A stretch of 64,000 nucleotides of DNA from Niabella ginsenosidivorans (lineage in GTDB: Bacteria; Bacteroidota; Bacteroidia; Chitinophagales; Chitinophagaceae). Positions within the stretch are counted from its first letter, which is position 1. Each line of letters begins with the position of its first letter. Where the stretch lies: assembly GCF_001654455.1 (NCBI RefSeq), contig NZ_CP015772.1, positions 4,774,001-4,838,000 on the forward strand, in the 5' to 3' direction. Made by a program: the position numbers and the translations under genes. This document shows positions 34,752 to 43,859 of the stretch, one piece after another. The notes beneath the pieces are model-generated. The model did not search any database and was not told where the DNA came from. It was given only the letters and a program-made list of their open reading frames with translations.

Positions 34752-37700
34752 TTAAAGATCAAGGTTAATGCCTACTGAATACTTTCTCTGGTAAGGATAA
34801 GCCCAGCCATAACCATCAATAATAGATTCAGGGTCTACATATTTTTTGATCTGGGAAAATTCAAACAGGTTCTCTCCTGTAAAGAAGATCCTTAACCGGC
34901 TTACTTTTATTCTTTGTGTAAGAGCGCCGGGCAGGGTATAGCCAAACGTAAGATTTTTAATTCTCAAATAGGCGGCGTTCAGCAGGTATTTGGTCTGGGG
35001 TATATCCAGGCCGGACCCATAGTTATTATCTGCCAGCCAGGATTGCAGAACCGGGTAATAGGAGTTAAGGTTCGCATTTGCCAACCCGGCGGCGATGTAG
35101 GACTGGGAGTATGCGGCCTTTTCATCATCCGTAGCCGCTGTTGCCCTGTAAAAGTCCAGGTTCCAGGGATAGATATTGGCATAGGGCTGCTGGTACGGGC
35201 CCCAAAAAAGATAATGATGCGGGTAATAATCCATTTTTGCCACACCCTGTATAAAAAGGGAAAGGTCAATATTATTCCACGCCAGGTCTACGTTAAAGGA
35301 ATAACGGTACCTCGGGCTTGAATTTCCAATAATGCGCAGGTCCGCAGGATTTTTATCACTGGTGCCCACGGTAATCTTATGATCGCCGTCCTGATCAATA
35401 TATTTTGGCCAGCCGGGCACAATATTCAGCGCGCCCCAGGGTATAATGGCGCTTTCATCCAGCCCTGCTATATCATCTGCATCTTTAAAATAGCCGTCGT
35501 TTACCAGCCCCCATATTTCTCCGATCGTTTGTCCCTGTCTGTACGAGGCAGAGAACAGGCCCAATGGGTTATCATATCTGGTAATTTTGCTTTTATCATC
35601 CCATAGCTGCGCTTTTACGGTGAGTGCAAAAGGCTTATGCGCCACATCAAAGACCGTATTGTATGCTGCTGTAAGCTCCCAGCCTTTTGTAGACATGTCT
35701 GCTGCATTTTGTTTCGGAGCCGTTGTTCCCAGCACACCGGGGAGCACTTTTGATGCCACCAGCATGCCGGTGGTGTTCCTTACATAATAATCGAAAGTGA
35801 TGTTCAGGTGGTTTTTAAGCAGGCCGATATCGGTTCCGAAGTTGGAGGAAGCCACGCTTTCCCAGGTATAGTTATTGGGGTCAACATCCAGGCCGGGCAC
35901 TGAAGTAACCGGTTGCCGGCCTGCGCCATTGATGAGATAGCCGGAAGTGCCTAAACCCAGCCCCTGGATATATCCGTAATAGGCTACAGACTGGTTGCCC
36001 TGTTTTGCATAAGAAGCCCTGAGCTTAAAAGTGGAAATGGCAGGATCCAATGCTTCCCAGAACCGTTCCTTATTAATGACCCATGCGCCAGAAACACCTG
36101 GTGTAAATGCCCACCGGTCGTTGGGAGGAAAACGGGAAGAACCATCTCTGCGGGCTGTAAAGGTGGCAATGTATTTATCTTTAAACGAATAGTCCGCCCT
36201 GCCAAAATAACTCCTGATGGCATAGTCATAATAATCATCTCCAAAACCGGTTTGGGTAATGGAGGGATCGGTTCCCAGTGTAAGCCCGATGTACGGAAGG
36301 CTGGTAGAGATCAATTGGTTCCGGTCTACAGACAGCGGGTTCCATTGATAATACTCCTGGTTATATCCTGCGGTAAGTTTGATCCCATGCTCCCCCAGCG
36401 TTTTATTATAGTTTGCAAACAAATCATAGATATCCTGCCTTACCATGCCATTTACATTTGTAATGGAGCCGGGTGCGTTCACTTCGCGCACATCATCAGG
36501 CCCATAGCCCACCTGGATGGGCAGGTAAGAATAATAGCCACTCCAGAGCTCTCTTTTATTACTTGCCGTTCCGGTAATGGTAAGATCTCCGTTTAAAAGG
36601 GTAGCCGTTCCTCTCAGAATATTGGTAAATCCAAAACGGGTTTCTTTATTTCTTCCTCCGTCCACCAGCTCACCGGCTAAAATGCCCGCAGTATTATTTC
36701 CCCAGGAGCCATCGGGGTTCTTAGGTACATTAACCGGCTGTGTATAATAAACATCTGTTACATTATAAGAGGGCATATCTTTTATGAGTTCATAAACGCT
36801 CAGATTATCTTCAACCCGCAGCCAGGATAAGGGGTTAATACCAAGATTGGATCTGAGCCCATACCGGCTCCAGTCATTCTTTGTGATCTTGATCAGCCCG
36901 TTTTCTTTGGTATAATCGGCAGATAACAGATAATTGACGGGCCTTTTTCCTGCCGACGATCCGCTAAATGAAAGCGTATGATACTGAGAGAAGTTGGTGT
37001 TGCTGAAAAAATAATTGTTGAAGTTATAATTGCCCATATAGGCCCATTTTGCAGGATCGTCCGGGTTGACCATTACCTCCGGCGCTGAAGAAGGGTCATC
37101 GGAGCGTTGTTTGGCCCAGGTTTGTTCCCAGGGAGTAAAGCTGGCATAATCCCAGGGAGTATTCTGGGTAGCGATCTTCATTACTTTTTTATAGATATAA
37201 GGATCCGTAATGGGATCCGGCATTACTGTTCTCCTGGATAAAGCAAAATAGTCATTATAGGAAATGGTTTGCCTTCCGCCTGATTTTCCTTTTTTTGTTA
37301 CAATCATGATCACACCAAATGCAGAGCGGGCACCATATATAGCAGCGGAAGCGCCATCCCGTAAAGTGGTGATCGATTCTACATCTGAAGGGTTCAGGCG
37401 CAGCAGGTCGTCTGTTTGCGATGCAACGCCGTCAATCAATATCAGCGGGGAACCTCCGCCACCATTGATGGAGCCCATGCCCCGGATATTTATGTTGGGA
37501 GTGCTTCCCGGGGCACCTCCTGAATAAGAAATATTTAACCCGGCGCTTAAGCCCTGCAGGCCCTGCATAATATTAGCTACCGGCCTTTCGGCAATCTTGG
37601 CGCCCGAAATCTGGTCAACCGCACCTGTTACTTCTATTCTTTTCCGGGTACCATATCCTACATTTACAACAATCTCCTGCAGCTGATCACTGCTGCCGCC

Positions 37701-37985
37701 CGGTTCCAGATAAACATCAAGCACGGTATTCCCGTTCAACGGAAGTTCCTGTCCGGTATAGCCCACCGAGGAAAATTCCAGTATCGCGTCCCTTGGGGAA
37801 ACAATAGCGTAAGCCCCCGAAGCATCTGTAACCGTTCCCCTTGCAGCACCCTTTAAGGTAACAGAAACTCCCTGCAACAGGCTGCTATCCTTAGCAGACC
37901 GCACTACACCACTGATCTTCAGATCCTGCGCCCCTGCACAAATACAAAGCGCAAAACAAAAAAGTGTAAAAGCCAGTTTTTGCAT
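34752..37985 (-). CDS. SusC-like TonB-dependent outer-membrane transporter (second locus)
   Basis: The 1077-residue protein has a signal peptide (cut after CAGAQ), a carboxypeptidase-regulatory-like domain (LKISGVVRSAKDSSLLQGVSVTL), a QEIVVNVGYGTRKR connector, and the plug with LNISYSGGAPGSTPNINIRG, PLILIDGVAS, LRDGASAAIYG and IMIVTKKGKSG, then the barrel ending in a Leu-Asp-Leu terminus. It imports an oligomeric nutrient with the SusD lid. A TetR gene lies divergently upstream across 427 bases that contain a TetR-like palindrome, so TetR control is likely. Confidence 0.93.
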   Translation of the reverse strand: MQKLAFTLFCFALCICAGAQDLKISGVVRSAKDSSLLQGVSVTLKGAARGTVTDASGAYAIVSPRDAILEFSSVGYTGQELPLNGNTVLDVYLEPGGSSDQLQEIVVNVGYGTRKRIEVTGAVDQISGAKIAERPVANIMQGLQGLSAGLNISYSGGAPGSTPNINIRGMGSINGGGGSPLILIDGVASQTDDLLRLNPSDVESITTLRDGASAAIYGARSAFGVIMIVTKKGKSGGRQTISYNDYFALSRRTVMPDPITDPYIYKKVMKIATQNTPWDYASFTPWEQTWAKQRSDDPSSAPEVMVNPDDPAKWAYMGNYNFNNYFFSNTNFSQYHTLSFSGSSAGKRPVNYLLSADYTKENGLIKITKNDWSRYGLRSNLGINPLSWLRVEDNLSVYELIKDMPSYNVTDVYYTQPVNVPKNPDGSWGNNTAGILAGELVDGGRNKETRFGFTNILRGTATLLNGDLTITGTASNKRELWSGYYSYLPIQVGYGPDDVREVNAPGSITNVNGMVRQDIYDLFANYNKTLGEHGIKLTAGYNQEYYQWNPLSVDRNQLISTSLPYIGLTLGTDPSITQTGFGDDYYDYAIRSYFGRADYSFKDKYIATFTARRDGSSRFPPNDRWAFTPGVSGAWVINKERFWEALDPAISTFKLRASYAKQGNQSVAYYGYIQGLGLGTSGYLINGAGRQPVTSVPGLDVDPNNYTWESVASSNFGTDIGLLKNHLNITFDYYVRNTTGMLVASKVLPGVLGTTAPKQNAADMSTKGWELTAAYNTVFDVAHKPFALTVKAQLWDDKSKITRYDNPLGLFSASYRQGQTIGEIWGLVNDGYFKDADDIAGLDESAIIPWGALNIVPGWPKYIDQDGDHKITVGTSDKNPADLRIIGNSSPRYRYSFNVDLAWNNIDLSLFIQGVAKMDYYPHHYLFWGPYQQPYANIYPWNLDFYRATAATDDEKAAYSQSYIAAGLANANLNSYYPVLQSWLADNNYGSGLDIPQTKYLLNAAYLRIKNLTFGYTLPGALTQRIKVSRLRIFFTGENLFEFSQIKKYVDPESIIDGYGWAYPYQRKYSVGINLDL

Positions 37986-38412
37986 CGTTTAAATTTTTGA
38001 TTATTGATTATTGTAAAATTTTGAAAGAACAGTCTGGTTGTTTTGCATTCACTGATTGAATGGGTACAGTCAGTCTCCTTCCGTTTATGTCCTTGTTTCT
38101 AAAACACAAAATTCATTATTCCGGCAGCATTCGTCTTCTTTCCCTCTTTAAATAATTAACACTTTTACCTTATGAAATTATTAATTATTTTGATTGAACG
38201 TTCATTCAATTAAAAATACGGGTAAAAAAATTATATTCGTACCCCTGTGCAACCGGGCTGTACTGTTTTAAATGTCAATTGCCAGCGCGGAAGGTTCGGT
38301 GTACTGCGCGGGAGATACTGTACTGGCCTTCAAAAATGTTCTGTATCATTTTCTTGGGCAGATTCAGTATTTTTCAGCCCTGAATTCGTCATGAACTAAA
38401 CCAAAAGAAAAA
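37986..38412. other. Divergent intergenic region between second susC and tetR-type gene
   Basis: The 427-base AT-rich spacer contains the palindrome at 38193-38210 and TATATTCG (38232-38239), a 7 of 8 match to TAnnTTTG facing the TetR gene. No coding sequence is supported. Confidence 0.5.
38193..38210. promoter_or_regulatory. Putative TetR operator
   Basis: TGAACGTTCA (38195-38204) is a perfect palindrome, flanked so that ATTGAA (38193) and TTCAAT (38205) form a second overlapping dyad. TGAACGTTCA-type cores are common in AcrR/TetR operators. It lies between the second susC gene and the tetR-type gene. Confidence 0.6.
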
Positions 38413-39006
38413 ATGGGCAGAAAAAGTTTGCGGGAGCCAAGGCAAAAAGAAATCGTAAAGGCCTTTTATAAGGTAGCCAAGAAAGAGGGACTGGAAGAAA
38501 CCTCCATTGCCAAGATCGCTGAGGTTATGGACATTAACCCCAGCCTTATTGTTCATTATTTCAAAAACAAACAGGAACTGGTATATGCCCTGATTACCTA
38601 TATTCTTGACAAATACCTTCTCATTTATGAAGTAGAAAATACGGAAAACCCGAAAGTTTCAGATTTAAGGAAAATGATCGACAACCTGTTCTCAAAAAAA
38701 TGGAACCGGCTTTTTGATGACGGACTTTTTTACAGCTGTTATGCGCTTACCTTCAGGGATAAAAGGGTGCAGCAGATGTATCTCAATATTGCGCATACCC
38801 TTCGCAGCAGGCTGGCTGCTTTTATTGCGGCCTGCAACAGGGAAAAGATCTTATCCGTAAAGAATGTTGATGAGATTGCCGACAGGCTTTTTGTTTTGGT
38901 GGATGGCTCCTATTTTTATTTAAGCGTGATCACCGACAAAAAGGAGTATGAGCAGATCGTAGCCCGGCATAAGGCCGGAGCCTATGCATTGCTGGGAATT
39001 TCCTGA
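38413..39006 (+). CDS. TetR/AcrR family transcriptional regulator
   Basis: The 197-residue protein has an N-terminal TetR helix-turn-helix (residues about 10-58: RQKEIVKAFYKVAKKEGLEETSIAKIAEVMDINPSLIVHYFKNKQELVYAL). The C-terminal helical ligand domain resembles the BetI-like group. It is divergent from the SusC/SusD/metallophosphatase operon, with a palindrome between them, and so probably represses that operon and itself. The inducer is unknown. Its last 25 bases overlap the 3' end of the convergent small membrane-protein gene. Confidence 0.9.
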   Translation: MGRKSLREPRQKEIVKAFYKVAKKEGLEETSIAKIAEVMDINPSLIVHYFKNKQELVYALITYILDKYLLIYEVENTENPKVSDLRKMIDNLFSKKWNRLFDDGLFYSCYALTFRDKRVQQMYLNIAHTLRSRLAAFIAACNREKILSVKNVDEIADRLFVLVDGSYFYLSVITDKKEYEQIVARHKAGAYALLGIS

Positions 39007-39254
39007 TCATTGTTTCTAGGTCTGTTCCTGAAATATTTGATCATACCAAAACAGGCAATGACCAGCCACAGGCAGTTGGCCAGAAAGTTGGGCGTATCAT
39101 CAAAATCCAGCGCTTTTATTGCCAGACCGGCACCGCCCAAAAGATTTAATGCCTGGAACAGCCACCCGTCAAAGCGGATGTATTTTAAATTCAATAACAG
39201 GTAGGCCAGTGTACAGCTCCCCAGCCCGATCCAGCCAATGCTATTCAATAACAT
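38982..39254 (-). CDS. Small CBU_0592-type membrane protein
   Basis: The 90-residue protein has three hydrophobic segments (about 5-22, 33-48 and 57-73) and the pattern IGWIGLGSCTLAYLLLNLKYI, LFQALNLLGGAGLAIKALDF, NFLANCLWLVIACFGMIKYF, which matches the CBU_0592 family of unknown function. It ends in a charged tail. It is tail to tail with the TetR gene, sharing 25 bases. Confidence 0.75.
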   Translation of the reverse strand: MLLNSIGWIGLGSCTLAYLLLNLKYIRFDGWLFQALNLLGGAGLAIKALDFDDTPNFLANCLWLVIACFGMIKYFRNRPRNNDQEIPSNA

Positions 39255-39771
39255 AATGTAAATTTTTTCCTAAAAGTAATGGATTAACTACTAAAGCCAT
39301 CCCGTACCGGTAACCTTTCTTTTGAACTGTTGCCGGCATAACAGCTATAATATGGATGTGGAATTTTAATCAGACCGAAAGGGTTTCCGAAAACGCAACG
39401 CTTTTTTTTGTTGGTCTGTAATGAATTTCACTTGCATGTTATGTCCCGCTGTTCCGAACCTTCGGAACGCAGGCTTCTGCCAATGACGGAAGCGCAGATG
39501 GACTGGTTGTCAGCGCTGTTCAGGGAGCATTGAATGGCACCAGCCCTTTCTTTTGGTTCTTCCGGGATGCCGGGAATACCCTATCCTAAAATCCATCTGC
39601 TTTCGGAAACCTTTTAATGCTCTGGCTACTTAGCCGCAATGCTTTGTTCAGATCTATAATAAATTTCACTTGCGTATAAGAAGTCAATTTTCACCAATAA
39701 CAAAAGATGTCCGGATCAACCAGAGAAAGGGCGGCCGGTGAAAAACACCAGCGGAAAACAGGCTGAATTAC
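39255..39771. other. Intergenic region with nested repeats
   Basis: The 517-base spacer lies between the upstream end of the small membrane-protein gene and the 3' end of the alpha/beta-hydrolase gene. Its centre (39378-39673) carries the repeats listed separately. No coding sequence is supported. Confidence 0.5.
39378..39673. repeat. Block of nested inverted and direct repeats
   Basis: AAAGGGTTTCCGAAA (39378-39392) pairs with 39601-39615 in inverted orientation (14 of 15). GCAGATGGA (39494-39502) pairs perfectly with 39592-39600. A 21-base direct repeat occurs at 39415-39435 and 39653-39673 (19 of 21). A small hairpin GTTCCGAA-CC-TTCGGAAC lies at 39451-39468. The right arm is continuous (39592-39615), while the matching left arm is split by 101 bases that include the first direct repeat and the hairpin. 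It could be a small non-autonomous mobile element or a structured RNA. Confidence 0.55.
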
Positions 39772-41043
39772 CTATTGGCATTGGCCTGTCAAAAATCTGA
39801 TGGTTGCCCGGTCATAATCACTATAGATATGATGATCGGCTACAGCAATATGAATTTGCTCCAATACGGCAAGCTTTTGATTCAGCGACAGGCTTTTCAG
39901 TACAGGGAATGCAGCCGGGTCGCTTTGTAAAGCTGCTGTTAACGCGTCAGCAGATGTACTGAAATAGTTTTTATTATCAATAAACCCATTGGCCTTCAAT
40001 TCTGTAAATACAGCAGCTGACTGTTTATCGGAAAGCTGGCCACTTCTTGAAAAACGTTCCGGATAAACCGGACTTCGTTCATTAACCAGGTACTTACTGC
40101 ATACACCTCTTGCATTCAATGAATTTGAAAAAGAAAACGCTGCAGCATTTCCGGCAGCCCCAACCTCCGGATTACTGTCGGACCCTGCCATACAAAACTG
40201 AACGGGAACCGTGGTGTTTTGCAACACATTGGTGCTGCCCTGTGAACAATACTGCACTTCTGCTTTAAAATGGTACAGGAAGGATAACGCCGCCGAGAAA
40301 AAACCGCCGTCGCTCATGCCAACAGCATATCTTGGCACCGAACGATTGGCGATGCCCCGGGTGTAAAGATTGTTGGTTATAATGCGAATGTTGGCATTAT
40401 CTACATTCGACATACTATCATATGGCAACAGGGCCCACCGTATTTTACCATCTCCGTTCTCATCTACGCCGGTAGTAGCTTCTTCGGCTTCCGTAATAAG
40501 CACTGCAAAATGATTATTGACCAGCTCTTTTATCAGTTGCTGCCATTCATAATCATTTGCAATGTTTGCAGCGCTTCCACCAGTACCATGCAACAGGTAA
40601 ACAATGCCCTTGTGTTCCCCGGGAAAGCAATAATATACCGGTTTTAACCGATCCTTTCCCATAATCTGCTCATACCGCAAAGTAAAAGGATCACCGGTTC
40701 TTACGGTGCCGGTCAGGGTTACATTCTTCCCCGGCATAATAAACCATGTGTGCCATTCGCCTGCATCATTCAGCAGGGAGCTATCCCCGCTCCAGATACC
40801 GAAAACCTGGTCTCCTGTATAGGCCCTGGCAAACAGGTGCACTGTATCCCCTGTCCTATACCTGCCGCTTCCGTAACCGTTGTGTATGGTAACCGTAAAA
40901 CTATCTGCTGAAGGTGCAACGCCGGCACCAGCTTCCTTTTTACAGGATGTAATTAACAGGTAAAAAAGGGAGATGGATATCAGATTTTTCACAACCCTGT
41001 TTTTAGCCTTTGATAGCAATTTCGGAAAAAGGTTTAAAGGCAA
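39772..41043 (-). CDS. Secreted alpha/beta-hydrolase lipoprotein
   Basis: The 423-residue protein has a long basic N-terminus before a lipoprotein signal (YLLITSC, Cys34). A GTG at 40992 would give a standard-length signal and may be the true start. A beta-rich domain follows (residues about 45-120), then an alpha/beta hydrolase part with the oxyanion segment YLLHGTGGSA, nucleophile elbow GMSDGGF and a late His pair in VADHHIYSDYD. Such domains occur in feruloyl/poly-hydroxy esterases and prolyl oligopeptidase relatives. Substrate unknown. It stands 155 bases after the M19 dipeptidase on the same strand. Confidence 0.75.
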   Translation of the reverse strand: MPLNLFPKLLSKAKNRVVKNLISISLFYLLITSCKKEAGAGVAPSADSFTVTIHNGYGSGRYRTGDTVHLFARAYTGDQVFGIWSGDSSLLNDAGEWHTWFIMPGKNVTLTGTVRTGDPFTLRYEQIMGKDRLKPVYYCFPGEHKGIVYLLHGTGGSAANIANDYEWQQLIKELVNNHFAVLITEAEEATTGVDENGDGKIRWALLPYDSMSNVDNANIRIITNNLYTRGIANRSVPRYAVGMSDGGFFSAALSFLYHFKAEVQYCSQGSTNVLQNTTVPVQFCMAGSDSNPEVGAAGNAAAFSFSNSLNARGVCSKYLVNERSPVYPERFSRSGQLSDKQSAAVFTELKANGFIDNKNYFSTSADALTAALQSDPAAFPVLKSLSLNQKLAVLEQIHIAVADHHIYSDYDRATIRFLTGQCQ

Positions 41044-41198
41044 AGCATTGATGCAGGGGTTTTACTTCCCCAGGCTGGTCCTGTTGAGGTTCCGGAGACG
41101 GAACAATAGGTGGATCCGCTCTACGCAGGGTTTGTCAGCAATGCAAAAGACCCGGTGGCAGCAAAAAAAAGATTTAAGCGACCCTTATCCGGCAATTT

Positions 41199-42284
41199 CT
41201 ATTTCCCCGGATGATGCCAGGCATTCCGCAAAAACCGCAACCAGTTGCCATGCATGATCTTTTCAATATCGGCATCAGCATATCCCCGTTTTTTAAACAA
41301 GGCCGGAAGCTTTTGCAGATCGGCAATGGTTTCCAGGTCATACGGGCATTGCTCTTTTCCAAAGGCGCCGTCCAGGTCTGACCCCATGCCGATATGATCC
41401 GCATTTCCTGCCAGCTGGCAAATATGATCCAGGTGATCAACCACAACCTCAAGGTTGCAATTCATTGCCCGGGGTTCCGATTGTCCTCTTACCCAACCTG
41501 GAACCATCATCCAGGCATCCAGAGCGCCGCCAATCACCGCACCACGTTCTATCAGCGCTTTTAGCTGGTCATCGCTGTACTGGCGGTTATGATGCACCAG
41601 TGCGCGCACATTGTTATGGCTGGCCCATACCGGGCCGTTAAAATGTTCCAGTGCTTCCCAGAAACTGTCGTCACACAAATGCGTTGCATCCAGGATGATA
41701 TTCAGCCGCTCCATTTCTTTTAATAAAGCATGGCCTTTTACTCCCATAAAGCCGGCAGCATCCGTGCCCTGCGCATAAACGCCCGGGCCGTAGTGCGCCG
41801 GGCCCACCGCCCTTAGTCCGTATTGGTAAGCTTTTTCGAGATGTTGTAAACCAACGATAGAGTCCGCTCCTTCAAGGCTTAAAATATACCCCACTGGTTT
41901 TTTATCAGCTGCTGTATTGCCCATCCAAAGACGCACATGTTGCTCCAGAGCATCCAGATCTGCTATCTGCACCATTTCTCCCTCTTCTTCCATGGCATTA
42001 TACCACGCCAGCTGGCCCTGTGTTTGTGCCCAGGCCTGCTGTTGCGAATGCCAGCCTGGCAAAGGATTTCCCGGCGCCACATAACGCGCTATCTGGGTGG
42101 CGACCACCAGCCCGATATTCCCTTTTCTCAGCTCGGGTAATGCTACGGTTGCCTTTGCCCTGTCCGGCTTATCTGTCAACCCGTTTTCACGCTGGTTTAT
42201 CTGCGCTACCGGCAGCCGCAGATCGCGGTTCCATTCCAGCGCATTCATGCTCAGATCCAGATGGGCGTCTATTGTAAACATCAT
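41199..42284 (-). CDS. Membrane dipeptidase family (M19, renal dipeptidase-like)
   Basis: From ATG 42284 the protein has 361 residues. Its start codon overlaps the preceding stop in an ATGATG context (4-base overlap), proving tight coupling. M19 metal-ligand motifs are visible: TIDAHLDLS (HxD), LSLEGADS (bridging Glu), PAHYGPGVYAQG, DATHLCDDSFW, SHNNVRAL and IGMGSDLDG. M19 enzymes split dipeptides, including ones with a D-residue at the C-terminal side. No signal peptide is evident, so it probably acts in the cytosol on imported peptides, feeding the neighbouring D-amino-acid enzymes. Confidence 0.92.
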   Translation of the reverse strand: MMFTIDAHLDLSMNALEWNRDLRLPVAQINQRENGLTDKPDRAKATVALPELRKGNIGLVVATQIARYVAPGNPLPGWHSQQQAWAQTQGQLAWYNAMEEEGEMVQIADLDALEQHVRLWMGNTAADKKPVGYILSLEGADSIVGLQHLEKAYQYGLRAVGPAHYGPGVYAQGTDAAGFMGVKGHALLKEMERLNIILDATHLCDDSFWEALEHFNGPVWASHNNVRALVHHNRQYSDDQLKALIERGAVIGGALDAWMMVPGWVRGQSEPRAMNCNLEVVVDHLDHICQLAGNADHIGMGSDLDGAFGKEQCPYDLETIADLQKLPALFKKRGYADADIEKIMHGNWLRFLRNAWHHPGK

Positions 42285-43387
42285 ACCGTTATTTTTCTGT
42301 CGCGCGCCGTATTTTCCCATTCACCTGCTGCGATCCCGTTTTCCACAACAATAGCTCTTTCATATAACGCACAGGTAGGACAGATATGCACAGGCATGCC
42401 ATAAAGCGCCTCCCCGATTTTAAAGAGATGCTCTTTATCTGCTCTTAATTTTAAATGCTCCTCGCTCTGCCCTTCAAACAAAACATCCGGAGCATTGAGA
42501 AAATGCACCCGGTCATTTAACGGGTTTTCCGCGGCAACGGATTTATGCCCCAGATCTGTACAAACGATACCTGCTTCCGGCAGGGAAATGACCCGGGTAA
42601 CCACCAGTGCTGCGGGCTGAAACAAATGTTCCTTATACCGGGTGGCATAGCCATAGTCCCAGTAAACAAAAGTACCCGGGCTGCATTCCACGTCTGCTCT
42701 TCTGGCATGAACAGAGAAGGTGGGCGATCCACCAATGATCAGAGCAGGCTTTACAGATCCTGCATTCATTATTGCATCTTTTATTTTTGTTACCTGGTCA
42801 AAAACAGCATCGCTCTGCTGTTTCCGTATCTCATAATCAGGATCCGTAATATGCCCATCGTAGGCATGCAAACCTATAAAGCGGATATTCTTCAATGCAC
42901 AAATCTCTTTAAAAAGAACAAACACTTTTTCCGGAAGAATGCCCGTCCGGTTCATTCCCACGTTTATGTCAATATACACTTTAATAACAGCGGATGCACC
43001 CTGTGCCGCTTCATCGATCTTCACGGCTGCTTCCGTATTATCCACCAGGCATGAAAAACGGGTTTGCGGATATTTGCTGATCAGCTCCAGCAACCGGCTG
43101 ATCTTTGGGCCAACGGGCTGATAAGCCAGTAACACATCCGGGGCATTGACCATTGCCAGCATTTCTGCTTCTGCAATGGTGGCGCATTTGAACCTTGTAA
43201 TACCTGCCTCCAGCATTAACCGGGTTATTTCCTTTGTTTTGTGCGTTTTTACGTGCGGCCGCAGCCGGTCTGCATTCCCCACCATTGAAAGGGCAAGCGC
43301 AATATTTGCCTTTACCCGTTGAGGATATACCACCAACGCCGGTGTATCTACCTCGTTGATATTATTAATCCGGTACCACTCACTCAT
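42281..43387 (-). CDS. D-threonine aldolase / D-serine dehydratase-type PLP enzyme
   Basis: The 368-residue protein is a fold-type III PLP enzyme of the alanine-racemase-N/D-TA family. PLP Lys is in RPHVKTHKTKE (about residue 47), the LVDNTEAA and VYIDINVGMNRTGI barrel segments follow, and the C-terminal domain has HICPTCALYE, the His/Cys metal site of DSD1-type D-serine dehydratases and D-threonine aldolases. It would cleave D-threonine to glycine and acetaldehyde, or dehydrate D-serine to pyruvate and ammonia. It lies 2 bases after the RidA gene. Confidence 0.9.
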   Translation of the reverse strand: MSEWYRINNINEVDTPALVVYPQRVKANIALALSMVGNADRLRPHVKTHKTKEITRLMLEAGITRFKCATIAEAEMLAMVNAPDVLLAYQPVGPKISRLLELISKYPQTRFSCLVDNTEAAVKIDEAAQGASAVIKVYIDINVGMNRTGILPEKVFVLFKEICALKNIRFIGLHAYDGHITDPDYEIRKQQSDAVFDQVTKIKDAIMNAGSVKPALIIGGSPTFSVHARRADVECSPGTFVYWDYGYATRYKEHLFQPAALVVTRVISLPEAGIVCTDLGHKSVAAENPLNDRVHFLNAPDVLFEGQSEEHLKLRADKEHLFKIGEALYGMPVHICPTCALYERAIVVENGIAAGEWENTARDRKITV

Positions 43388-43389
43388 AT

Positions 43390-43857
43390 TTATTGCAATT
43401 CAAACACAGCTTCTATTTCAACCGGAATATTATCGGGCAGCGAACCGAAGCCCACAGCGCTCCTTACGCCGATACCGTTTTCTTCACCCCATACTTTCGC
43501 AAAGAGCTGGCTACATCCGTTGATCACATAAGGGTGTTTTTCAAATTCCGGAACGCAGTTCACCATTCCCAATACCTTTACCACTCTTTTTATCCTGTTC
43601 AGGCTTCCCAGGTTTGTCTGAATGGTTGAAAGGATCGTAAGACCTACCTGTTGTGCCGCCTGTTTTCCCTGCTCTATATCCAGTTCTTTGCCGATCCGTC
43701 CGGTAATTAAGCTTTTATCATCCTGTACGGGCCCATGCCCGGATACATATAATAAATTGCCAATGACCAGGCAGGGCTTGTAAACCCCCAGGGGTGGAGG
43801 TGCAGGAGGCAGTGTAAGCCCCAGTTCCATAAATTTCTGTTCTGCGTTTTGTTCCAT
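43390..43857 (-). CDS. RidA family protein (YjgF/UK114-like)
   Basis: The 155-residue protein belongs to the longer RidA subgroup: FMELGLTLPPAPPPLGVYKPCLVIGNLLYVSGHGP, TILSTIQTNLGSLNRIKRVVKVLGMVN and IGVRSAVGFGSLPDNIPVEIEAVFEL, with Arg in VRSAVG and terminal Glu at the usual sites. RidA proteins hydrolyse reactive enamine/imine intermediates released by PLP enzymes such as serine and threonine dehydratases. Placement directly before the D-TA/D-serine dehydratase-type gene fits that role. Confidence 0.92.
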   Translation of the reverse strand: MEQNAEQKFMELGLTLPPAPPPLGVYKPCLVIGNLLYVSGHGPVQDDKSLITGRIGKELDIEQGKQAAQQVGLTILSTIQTNLGSLNRIKRVVKVLGMVNCVPEFEKHPYVINGCSQLFAKVWGEENGIGVRSAVGFGSLPDNIPVEIEAVFELQ

Positions 43858-43859
43858 AA

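Noticed and set aside
42545-43054. Open frame antisense to the D-threonine aldolase-type gene
   Set aside because: The coding strand is clear from PLP and metal motifs; this is a shadow frame.
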